NCBI RefSeq assembly: GCF_030867145.1
Contig: NC_134440.1
Span: 1,240,001 to 1,304,000, forward strand
DNA from: Opisthocomus hoazin
Lineage: Eukaryota > Chordata > Aves > Opisthocomiformes > Opisthocomidae
DNA: 64,000 bases
Direction: 5' to 3'
Part shown: piece by piece, positions 11,029 to 21,300 of the stretch
Numbering within the stretch: the stretch's first letter is position 1
How the letters are laid out: each line of letters starts with the position of its first letter
Notes under the pieces: generated by a model
Databases searched by the model: none
Told to the model about the DNA's origin: nothing
What the model saw: the letters and a program-made list of their open reading frames with translations, nothing else
Program-made: the position numbers and the translations under genes

Positions 11029-11682
11029 TGGGAAGCACCGTTCCCAGCGGGAGCTGCCCCAACGCCGACATCCCCCTCCCGCCTCCATCCCCCAGCCTGG
11101 CCGTGTCCCCAGCCTGGCCGTGTCCCCAGCCTGGCCGCAGCTGCCACCGAGCAAAGCCAAACTGCCGCAGGCCGCCCGTGTCGCCCGCAGTGCCGTGAGG
11201 CCGCGGGGCTCTGGGCGATGCCGTGCCCGGCGTGGCTGCACCAGGCGGCTCGTGCTGGCTCCAACGCAGCCGCCCTCGCGCTGGGACACCGGGAGCGTCG
11301 GCCGGCGGCAGCGAGAGGCGTTGGCGGCACACGGCCCACCTGGGCCCGGAACCTCCTCGCACGTCTGCGGGAAGGAGGCTCCGAACAGCTGAGCTATTGA
11401 AACCGCGGGGATCGTAAAAACGGTTTCGTGGCCCATAAAAAGGAGGGGACTTTAACCCCTGCGTCACGCAAAGCGGGAGGAAACGGCCCTGGCCTTGGCG
11501 TTGGCCCCGCAGCGCTCCCTGGGCCGGAGCCGGGGGGGGGGGGGGTCTGGAGGGACCCCCGGGTGGGTCCCCGCAGCCCCTGCCGCACTGCAGCCCCCCA
11601 CTCACCCCCCTGCCCCGCCGGCCACTCCCTCCCGGGGGAGGAAGGTGAGGGGGCCTTTCAGCCCCTCGCTGCGTGCTGCAGG

Positions 11683-11985
11683 GACGGGGCTGGGGGCTGC
11701 TGGGGCTGGGGGCTGCTGGGGTTGCTGGGGCTGGGGGCTGCTGGGGCTGCTGGGGCTGCTGGGGCTGCTGGGGCTGCTGGGGCTGGGGGCTGCTGGGGCT
11801 GGGGGCTGCTGAGGCTGCTGGGGCTGCTGGGGCTGCTGGGCCTGCTGGGGCTGCTGGGGCTGCTGGGGCTGGGGGCTGCTGGGGCTGTTGGGCCTGGGGC
11901 GGCTGAGGTTGGGGGCTGCTGAGGCTGCTGGGGCTGCTGGGGCTGCTGAGGCTGCTGGGGCTGGGGGCGGCTGGGGCTGGGGGCT
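11683..11985. repeat. 9-bp GCTGGGGCT minisatellite
   Basis: About 300 bp of ggggctgct and ggggctggg units. On the plus strand it reads as Gly-Ala-Ala or Leu-Leu-Gly, on the minus strand as Pro-Gln or Pro-Ala repeats. Runs of four G at short spacing on the plus strand favour G-quadruplex formation. Confidence 0.93.
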
Positions 11986-14829
11986 GCCGCTCCCCCCGCG
12001 CTGCGCCCAGCTGGGTTCCCACCGCCTCCTCGTGTCCCTGCCTGGCATTCGCTGTTGCTCTTTTGCAGCCCCCCGTGACCCGGACAGCGGGAGCCGCCTG
12101 CCCGCACCCCTCACCATGCCGGGGGCAGCCGGAGGTCCCTGCCGGGAGGGGACCCCTCACCGGGCAGCGCCGGGGCGGTGGGAGGGGGGAACCGGCACGG
12201 CCGTTATCGGGGCGCCGAGCGGCACAGCCCCTCCCCAAGCGGCACCCAGAACTGTCCGTCCTGCTCAGCTCCACGGCGGGAGTGCGGGGGTCCCGGGCTT
12301 GTCCCCCTGTGCCGGGCAGCCCCCGGCCCGGCCACGCGTCGTGGGGAGATGCTGGGGAGATCAGGCAGCGTTGTGGCCCCCGCCAGCCTGGCTTGGCCCC
12401 CCCCAAAGTAAGGAGACATCTGCGGAGTTCCCCAGGGTCCCCTCACCCCAGGGGTCCCGCCATGGGCTGCAGACCTGCAGAACGCCTGTAACCCCCCCCC
12501 ATAAGGTGCCACACTTACGGTCTGGGAGAGCCCTCAGGCCGGGGGTCCCCGTGCCGGGCACCCACCGGAGCCGCGTCGGCCAGGGAGGGGCAGGGGCGGC
12601 GGCGCGGGGGCCGCGGGGCTGCGGGGCCCTGATAAGCTCAGCCCGCGGCTGCGGGGAATTCCAAGAACCGCGCTGGGCTCAGCGCTGGCCGCGGTTCAAC
12701 GACTCGTTCCTGACCCCCCGCGCCACCGTCACCCCCGCTGCAGCGGGATCCCACGCCTGGAGGGGCTGCCCTTGGCCCCCTGCCCGCGGCGGGCACCCAC
12801 GCACCGACGCGCTCACCGACATGCAGCGGTGCAGCCGTGCACCGACACCGTCCCGCAGCCACGCTCTGCCTCCCCACGGACGAGACCGCGGCACTGAGGG
12901 GGTCCCAAGCCCCAGAGAGAGCCGGGGTGCCCGGCTGTGCCGTGACCCCGCGCCCCAGGCAGCCCGTCCCCACCCGCTGGCTCCGTTCTCCCCACCGAGG
13001 AGCACAAACGTGGCGCAGCGTCCTTGGGAAGAGCTCGAGCCGCTCCCTGGCAGCGCCAGGGTGCCCAGCCCGTCTGCCATCAGCATCCTTCGGCCCCGGG
13101 GGTCCCCCTGGGTGGCCCAGGGCAGGGCCCCCAGCCCCAGGGGACGCGGCGGAGGCTGCTGGGGAGCGTGCGGAGCCCGCAGGCCTGCGCGAACGCGGTG
13201 GAGCAGCCGTGCCAGGAGCCGCCGTGCTGAGCCTGGGCTCTCCCGGTTAGGGCACGGGGCCTCTCCCAGCCGGACAGCCCCGTGTTTGCGCGGGCAGGGC
13301 TGCACCGGTGCCCTCGCTGCCGTGGCAGCCCTGGCTCTGCCGGCCCCACCACCGCGGCGGCCATGGGTGCCCGCCCGGCACTGCCCACCACGGCCCCGGC
13401 TCCCGGCCAGCCCCTGGCAGCAGGGCAGCTCCCTCCTCCCCTGGGGACAAAAGCAGTCCCCTCCCAGCAGGGCCAGGGCTCTGCACCTGGTCCGGACACC
13501 TCGGGCACCCCGTTCCTGCCAGGCCAAGGTCAGGGCTGTGGTGTGGTGGCCGTGATGCCCGCAGCGCCCGTGGACACGGCTGCTGGACCCCGCGGAGCAG
13601 GCAGCATCACCAGCACCCAGCGCTGGCACCGGGCGTCGCAGCCAAGCGGGCGATGCTGTGCCAGGATGCTCAGCCCTTCGCCGTGCCTGCGCCTGGGGCA
13701 GGAGGTCCCTGTCCTCGTCCTCTCCACCCCGCCACGACCGCTCTGCTCCCCACCGGAGCCCTCCCAGCCCCCCTGCTGCCTGCGACGGCTCGAGCAGGGC
13801 GGCGGTGTCCGACCCCACTCACCGCAGCCACCTCTGCCCGGCCACAGGGTGCCCAGCGGTCCCACTCACCCCTGCCCGGCTCCTTGGTGCCCCCACCCCG
13901 CGCTCCGGGCTGCCGGCTCCGGCTCTGGATGGCCCGGGGACGGTGGCTTCGGTGCGGGTACCGGGTGGCTCTGCGTTTCCGGGCAGGAGAGCGGAGCCTG
14001 TTTTACCACGGGGCTGAGACAAAGTCCACAGGCGATGGCCGGGGAGCGGCAGGGCGTGTGCTCGGCTCCCTGCGCGGCACCGGGCACAGCCAGGGCCCCG
14101 CCGCCCCGGGAACGAGCCCTGCATCCCGGCCCCGGGCGGAAGCAGAACCCGCACCCGCCTAGGGATGGGCAGAGACCCGTGGCCACACGGCGAGGGGACC
14201 TGGGGGGCCCTGACCCCAGCGCTGCCCCTCAGCACAAGCAGGAAACCGGGCTGCCACGTCCCCGTCACTGGGCACGCCTGCCAGTGCCATGCCTGCACCC
14301 CTTGCCTCCCAGCATCCCGCTTCCCACCGGCCTCCTCCTCCTCCCCGCTCCTCCGGCGCGGCCCCGTGCCCATCACCCCAACACCAGGGCTGGCGACACA
14401 GCACCCCGACCGCGCTGCCCTTACCGGTGCCCCGGGCTCCAGGGTGGCACAGAGGACCTGCCACAGCGCGGCTGGACATCTCCCCTGCCTGGTGTCACCG
14501 GCAGTCTGGGGACAGGCACCTCTGGGGCAGCGTCCGGAGACACGCCGGGGTGTGAAGGTGCCGTGCCGCTGCCCCTGCCCGTCACCGCGGCCAGGCCTCA
14601 GGACGGAGCAACTGGGGGATTTCTTGTGCTGGGAGAGACCGTCCGGGCCGGACCCCAGCCAGCCGGGCAGCTCCGGCCTCTGCCCCGCGCTGGCCGGCTC
14701 CGGGCGGCCCAGGGGGAGCGGGGCGTTGCGTGCCGGCAGCGGCGGGTGAGCGCGGGCAGGCGGCGGGGAGCCCACGTGCTGCCGGCCATGGCGCTGGGCT
14801 GGCGTCGGCTCTGCTGGGGCTCGCGGGTG

Positions 14830-15340
14830 GCGGATGGAGCTGAGGCCGGGGCCGCTCGCTCGCGGATGGAGCTGAGGCCGGGGCCACTCGCTCGTGGATG
14901 GAGCTGAGGCCGGGGCCGCTCGCTTGCGGATGGAGCTGAGGCCGGGGCTGCTCGCTCGCGGATGGAGCTGAGGCCGGGGCCTCTCGCTCGCGGATGGAGC
15001 TGAGGCCAGGGCCGCTCGCTCGCGGATGGAGCTGAGGCCGGGGCCTCTCGCTCGCGGATGGAGCTGAGGCCGGGGCCACTCGCTCGTGGATGGAGCTGAG
15101 GCCGGGGCCGCTCGCTCGTGGATGGAGCTGAGGCCGGGGCCGCTCGCTCGTGGATGGAGCTGAGGCCGGGGCCGCTCGCTCGTGGATGGAGCTGAGGCCG
15201 GGGCCGCTCGCTCGTGGATGGAGCTGAGGCCGGGGCCTCTTGCTCGTGGATGGAGCTGAGGCCGGAGCCGCTCGCTCGCGGATGGAGCTGAGGCCGGGGC
15301 CGCTCGCTCGTGGATGGAGCTGAGGCCGGAGCACCGGGCG
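14830..15340. repeat. 32-bp minisatellite, about 16 copies
   Basis: Units of exactly 32 bp (starts at 14831, 14863 and so on) built from ggatggagctgaggccgg followed by ggccgctcgctcg variants. Because 32 is not a multiple of 3 it opens all frames and creates false minus-strand proteins repeating ASGPGLSSI. Units vary at only a few positions, suggesting recent homogenisation. Confidence 0.95.
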
Positions 15341-15529
15341 GCCAGAGCAGCACGGGCAGGTGCCAAGCGGCGGAGGGGCTCTGTCACCCCACGGGCAGCA
15401 CGAATGCCCCCAGACGCGGCTCTCGCACGTCCGAATCAGCCAGAGGGGAGAGGCTGCGGGAAGCCTGGGGGCAGGGAGGAGGGGAGCCCCACCCCGGGCA
15501 GGGAAGGGGCAGCAGGGCCCGGTCCCAGC

Positions 15530-15725
15530 ATCTCCATCCCCAGCACTCCCTTCCCATCCCATCCTCCTCATCCCCATCATCCCCACCACTCCCATCTCCA
15601 GCATCCCCAGGATCCCCAGGATCCCCAGCACCCCCACTCCCAACATCCCCAGCATCCCCATCCCCAGCATCCCCATCACCACCCCCCCCATCCCCATCAT
15701 CCACCCCATCCCCCCCAGGATCCCC
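15530..15725. repeat. Imperfect ATCCCC-rich simple repeat
   Basis: Interspersed atccccagc, atccccatc and accccc blocks about 100 bp from the predicted 3' end of PALM. Degenerate, with no fixed unit. Confidence 0.75.
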
Positions 15726-15828
15726 GCCCACCCCCCCCGCCGGTCGGGGTGCCGAGGGGGGGGTGCCAGGCGTCGGGGGGCCGGGGGACCCTGGCAGCGG
15801 TTGCGGGGGGGGGGGGTTGTTCACACCG

Positions 15829-15834
15829 TTTATT
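15829..15834 (-). terminator. Candidate poly(A) signal of PALM (AATAAA)
   Basis: Minus-strand AATAAA followed by a GT-containing stretch (ggtgtgaac). It is the first canonical signal downstream of the PALM stop and implies a 3' UTR of about 1.9 kb. Confidence 0.5.
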
Positions 15835-17742
15835 TGCTCGGTTCGGGTCTTACAAACAACGGGGATGGGGGGGGCGAGGGGGGGCTCGAACGGCTTCGGC
15901 AGGGTGGGCAGCACGGGAGCGCGGGCAGTGCACTGCGGCGGAGCCGGGGGGGGGGCGGCGGGGCCGGGGGGGGCCGGGGCACGGCCGGGCTGCTCCGCCT
16001 CTGCCCCCCGCCCCGGGCCCTGGCCCCGCTCCGGCCGCCGCGGGGGTCGGAGCCAGGCGAGGGGTGGGGGGGGCGGGGGGGCCCGGCTCGGGGCCCGGGG
16101 GGGGACGCGGGGCGGTCCGGGGCTGCGGTGCCGGCCCCAGCGAGGGGGCGGCGGGAGGTGCGGGGCAGCTCCGGCGGGGACCCAGCCCGATCCCGCACCG
16201 CAGCCACGGGCTCCGGCGATCCCCGTCTGCGGGGGCGGGGGCAGGACCCCCTCTGCCCCCCCTCGAGGTGCCGGCCCCGGCCCCCTCCCCCCCGGGAGGG
16301 CTGGCACGGCAGCACCACGAGCCCCCCGCAACCCCTCCCCTGGCCCCGCAGACCACAGCGGGGGGACCTGCAGCTGGGGCGGTAACTGGGGGGCAACCCA
16401 GCTGGGGTCGGGGGGGGGGGGTCACTGCTCACACGAGGGGACAGGGGGGAGCGAAGTCCTGGGGGCCGAGCCCTGTCCCTGGGTGCTCTGGCACCCGTGT
16501 CCCTGCGGGCTGGGCAGCGCCAGGGCTGCTCCGCACGCACTTTGCGGGGGGCTCAGCGGACCCCCGGGCCTCGCCCGGCCGCACGGACCCACTGGCTCGG
16601 TCCGGTGCGGTGCTGGCACCCGGGCTCTGAGCCCCGGCGCGTTTGGGACAGTGATGGCAGGAGATGGGACCCCCGGCAGCAGCCCCCATGCTGGGGCAGG
16701 CAGGGCCGTGCCCCCCGCCCGCCAGGTGGGCTCAGCGGCAGCCGCGTGCCCAACGCCCACGCCACGTCAGCTGCGGCAGCGGGAGCATCCAGGTTTGGGC
16801 AGTGCTCAGCACCCACGGGTGCCCCTGTGGGACCCCCCCCCGCCCTCCTCGCCTGCCCCAGTGGGTCTCAGTGGGGAGGAAACGCTGGTGCTGGTGGTGA
16901 AATCCCCGCTGAAGGGCTGGGGCGCGGGCTGGGGGAGCGGGGAAGGCTGCTCGCAGTCCCGGCATGGACACGGCGTCTTGGGGACGCCGTCTGTGGGACG
17001 TTGGACCCCCCCGGCAGCTCCCAGTGCCACCGGGTGCCAGGGTGAACTGGGCTGCCCGCCAGCCTGGGGGAGCTGAGGCTGCAGCCCCCAGCCCCGGCTG
17101 CCCTTCCCTCGCCCAGACACGCTCTGTCCCGGAGAAGCTCACGGCTCCGGGACCCTGGGGACGCAGGGACGAGGGTGCAGGACGAAATGGGACATCCGCG
17201 GGCAACCGGGGGGGAGACGGCCCAGGACCTTCCCCGCAGGAGAAGGGGATGATGGAGGTGCAGGGAGAGGGGCTGGCACGGGGCTGGCTCCGTGCCTGCC
17301 GCAGGCTGGGCCAAGCAGGGGTCCCACCGACCGCCGGCTCCCCGGGAGTCATCTACGGACACGGCCGCGTCCTCCGATCCCCCAGCCCGGCCGGCTCCGT
17401 CCTCCGGCAGCGCGTGGGAAGTTTCCGGTGAAGGAAAAGGCTCCGGTGTTGGCGGCGAGCAGGCGCCGTGGGGCAAAGGTGTCTCTAATAAATATCACGG
17501 GCAGCGGTGGTGGGGTGCGGCGCAGGGTGGGCGTCAGGCAGACGGGGCGAGGGGTGCCGCGGCCGCGGTTTGCTGCTGCCTGCTGCGGCTTCGCGGGTGC
17601 CGCGCTGGATCTCCCCGGCAAGAGGGTCCGTGTCCGGCGGGGGAGGCAGCCCGGCGTGCCGGGGCGGTGGGCCTGGCTAGCGGGGGCCGGGGCGGAGGGG
17701 GCTCGGCGGGGGCTGCCTGCTCCGGCGCGGGGCCGGCGTGGC
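15835..17742 (-). other. Probable PALM 3' UTR
   Basis: Sequence between the PALM stop codon and the first AATAAA on the minus strand. It contains no other recognised gene. The 3' UTR assignment rests only on the distance to the signal. Confidence 0.45.
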
Positions 17743-18336
17743 TCACATCACCGTGCAGCACTTGCAGCGCTGCTTCTTCGCGTCCGTCTCCTGCTCGGCC
17801 TCCTTGGCCTCCGTGGCGTTGGCGCCCGGTTTCTGCCCGCCCGGGCCCTCGTCTCCGTCTCCCGGCGGCGCGGCGGCCGCCGGCTCCAGCGCGGTGCCGT
17901 TGGGCGGTGCGTGGTCCTTGCGCGCTGCCTCCGGCTTGCTCTCGGCGTCCTCGATCACCACCAGCTCGGCCTTGATGGTGCCCTCCAGCCCCAGCACCTT
18001 CTTGGTCTCGTCCTCGTCCTCCACGTTCTGGTAGCCCATGAAGATCATGGTGACGGGCTGCTCCCGGCTCGGCTCCATCCCCTCGCCCGGCGGCAGCACC
18101 ACGGTGCTTTCCCGCGGCTTGGCCTGCATCCCCGTGATCTCCCGCCGCGGCGTCGGCTTCTGGCTGCCCGGGGCGCTGCCGACCCCCTCGCCCGCCCTGG
18201 CCGCGGCCTCGCGCCCGGCGGCTTCGCTCAGGGTGGCCTCGTCTGCCTTGTGCAGGAGCTCGTCGACCTCGGAGGAGCTGAGCGGTGTGGGCGCCGTTCT
18301 GCAGGGCCCCGTCCTCGGCGCTCACCGCGTGCACCA
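17743..18336 (-). CDS. PALM: PALM terminal coding exon with a one-base frame discrepancy
   Basis: The exon opens after acceptor cttgtccccgcag in the frame [17 protein letters not shown], which matches paralemmins. The conserved continuation [19 protein letters not shown] lies one base out of that frame and then stays open to CCTVM and the stop. The switch falls in the plus-strand gtgtgg at about 18285-18289, where a single surplus base explains it. Summed coding length of all nine exons is 1192 nt, one more than a multiple of three. Both sides are conserved, so an assembly or sequencing indel is the likeliest cause; a real recent frameshift cannot be excluded. An alternative acceptor (ccctgcag, further in) would keep the second frame open but discards conserved residues. 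Confidence 0.85.
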
Positions 18337-21300
18337 CTGCGGGGACAAGAGGAGGAGCGTGAGGGGGGCTCGGCCGGCGGCACAAGCCCACCTGGGAGAG
18401 CTCCTGCTGGCACGACCTGCTCGGACCCAGCTCCCGCGCGGCCAGGGAGCGGCACCGTCCCCTCCCCAGAGGGCCGGCGCCTCGGCCGGGACCCCCCAGC
18501 AGCACCTCGACCCCTCCTTGGCCAGAGCTGCCGCTGCACCCCCAGCGCTGTCACCGCAGCAGACAGCGAGGCCGAAACAAAGGGACAACGCGAGGAGCCA
18601 TTCCCGGCCCTTGGCACCTCGAGAGGCTCAGAGCCGGCGAGCCCGGCGGGAGCCGCGGCCGTCTGCCAGCCCGCCGACAGCCCGCCACGCCGGACGCGCC
18701 CGCGGCGCTGGGACGGTGCCCGGCTGCTGCCCGGCTCGGCCGCGGCCGACACGGCGCTCGGCGGCAGATCAGTGCAGGGAGTGACGGGACAAGGGGGGAC
18801 GGCTTCAAGCTGAAAGAGGGGAGATTTGGATCAGATCTAAGGAAGAAATTCTTCACTGGGGGTGGCGAGGCCCTGGCCCAGGCTGCCCCCTCCCTGGCAG
18901 TGCTCAAGGCCGGGCTGGACGGGGCTGGGAGCACCCTGGGCTGGGGGAAGGGTCCCTGCCCGTGGCAGGGGGTTGGGACCAGATGATCTTTAAGGTCCCT
19001 TCCAACCCAAACCATTCCGTGATTCCAAGCCCCGCTGCCCGTGGCACCCGGTCCCCCTGTCCAGGAGCGGACAGGGCTCCCACGCCGCCGGCGTGCTCGG
19101 CACAGCTGCTGGCAGCGCTGGAGGCCGCAGACGTGCGTCACGGCGAGAGCGGCCTCGGCTCATCGCATTTTCCAGTTGACCCGGGGCATCATGCGATGAT
19201 CAGCGCAACAGCCTGACGAGGCAGTCGATGGAGAGACGGACGACAACAGGCCAGGCACGGTTGGCCACGGGGAGGGTGCTGAGCGGGTCCGGCTGCCGCG
19301 CAGTGTCCTTGGCGAGGCGGTCAGTCCGCAGAGCCCAGGCTCTGTTCCGCAGCCGCAGCCCCAGCAAGGCGCCTGGCTCTGGGCCGATCCTCACCGCCAG
19401 CACAGCCGTCCCTCGGCATCGTCTTGGACACGGCAGCTCCTCTTTGCCACTCTCCAGCAGCACAGGGTTGCAACGTGCAGAGCAGGGCCGGCCCGTCGGG
19501 ACCGTCCGCACCGCGTCGCTGGGACGGGTCCCACGCCGGGCTGGCTGCGGCACAGCGCTGGGGCCGGCGAGGGGTTGCCCTGCGTCATCTCCTCCACGGG
19601 GCTGGTGAGGACGGCCGGGAGCGGCCCCATCCCTTCCTAGCCCTGGCGCCTGCCGGGATGCTGGGGCAGCCGCTCCCTCGCTCCCTGCCCTTTGCTCCTG
19701 ACGCCTGCGAGCGGTGCGGGCCGGGCCGTACCTTTCAGCTCGTCCTCGTACACCTTGACCCCCTGCAGACAGTGGTTCTGGGGGAGCAGGGTGGTGCTGG
19801 ACAGGACCTTGGTCTCCCCAGTCACTCTGTCCTTCTCCACCGTGATCTCCACCGAGTACATGGCTGGGACACAAAGAGGACAGCGCGCGTTACGGCGGCC
19901 CCGGCCCTCCCCAGCCCCTGCTCGGTGGCCGGCGGCGGGCAGGCGCGTGGCGGCAGCGGTGCGGTGCGGTGCGGTGCGGTGCTGTGCGGCGCGGTGCTCA
20001 GCGGCGTTAGCGAGGCAGGAGGCGGCAGCAAGGAGAGGCGAATGGCAGAGGCAGGGCGACATCCCGGGCGCAGCCGCCCTACCGGGGCCCGCGGGCCATC
20101 CGGGCGCTGCTGGCATCCCCTGACCTCCCCCGGCGTCTGCGTCCCCCGCGCTGGGCCCGGCCAGGTCCCGCAGGCAGCGTGGCAGGCGGTGCCACGTCCG
20201 TCTGTCCGGCCGGTGCGCGGTGCTGCCCGCGGGGGCTGGGGCTCGTGGTCGTGGGACGCGGCGTCACGCCGAGGGTGCTGGCGTGGGGGCAGCCCCCCCG
20301 CCCCGGGGACGGGCGATCCTCAGCACCTCTCCTCCAGCTCCCGGTCAGTCCCCGCGGCAGCAGGGTGCCCTCGGCCGGGTGCTGCTTTGCCCGAGACGGG
20401 CTCTGCCCAGCGCTGGCGGCGCAGCCCGGTCCGAGCCATCCCCCCATTCCGGAGCAAACCTCTCCGGCAGCAGAGCCGGACCCCCGGCGTGGGCAGCTCG
20501 GCCCCGCGTGCCCCTCCAGGCTCCCCGCCGGCAGCCGGCTGCGGGGCCACGAGCGCCGACGCGGCGTCAGCCATGCCGGCAGCCGACGCTCCGCTCCTCC
20601 GCGCTACGAGAAGCCGCAAACAGAGCGAGAGGCAAAGGATGGCCCCAGAGCAGAGACACGGAGTGGGGGGGCGAGGGGGGCCCTGAGCCATGAACCAGCC
20701 GCGCGGTGGAAGCAAAACCAAACCCTCTGATTGCAAATAAACGCCGTTCCCTGCCTTGGGCTTGGAAAGCCATCGAGCGGTGGGAGCGGCGGCGGCGAGG
20801 CAGCGGCGGCGGGGCTGCGGGGCGGGCGGCGAGCCAAGGGCAGCGGGAAGGAGCGCTGCTCCCGGGGAACGGGCACCTACCTGCCTTCATCATGTCGGTG
20901 CCTTCCACCGCCTTCATGGGGCTGCTGGAGACCTTCTTCTCGGCTGGGGACAGAGAGCAGAGGCGACCGCCTGAGCCAAACGGCCACCCGTGGGACCGAC
21001 CCCGGGGAGGGCGGCGTGTCCCCCCACGCTGGCACCTGGAACGGGCCCCTCGTCATGGGGCACCGCTGCCTGGGAGGGGACGGGGACACGGGATGGGGCT
21101 GCCCGGCTCCCCCCACCATCCAGCCCCAGCACCGGGGCAGCGGGAGGGGGCGGCGGGCGCTGCCCCCCAGGAGTGGGAGCCGCGGCCGAGGCGGGGATCA
21201 CCTACCCTTGACTGTGCCCAGGGGACTCTGCAAAGCAGAAGGGAGAGGTTAGGAGCTGCCACGAGACACCACGCACCCACCATCCGCGCACCCACTGCCC

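Larger units (their letters stand above)
11029..15828. other. MISP-PALM intergenic region
   Basis: GC-rich DNA with three tandem arrays (11.68, 14.83 and 15.53 kb, annotated separately) and no recognisable gene. Open frames of more than 500 codons here are made of repeats and GC-rich filler (Pro, Ala, Gly, Arg), lack domains and overlap on both strands. Confidence 0.6.

Noticed and set aside
11888-14907. Frames of about 540-555 codons in the MISP-PALM gap
   Set aside because: Composition is Pro/Gly/Ala/Arg from GC-rich DNA, overlapping open frames exist on both strands, and no domain or conserved peptide is seen. Human has no gene here.
18286-18300. Using the inner acceptor (ccctgcag) as the real start of PALM exon 9 to avoid the frame problem
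   Set aside because: It keeps the downstream frame open but throws away VVHAV and neighbouring residues conserved with mammalian paralemmin, and it lacks a pyrimidine tract.
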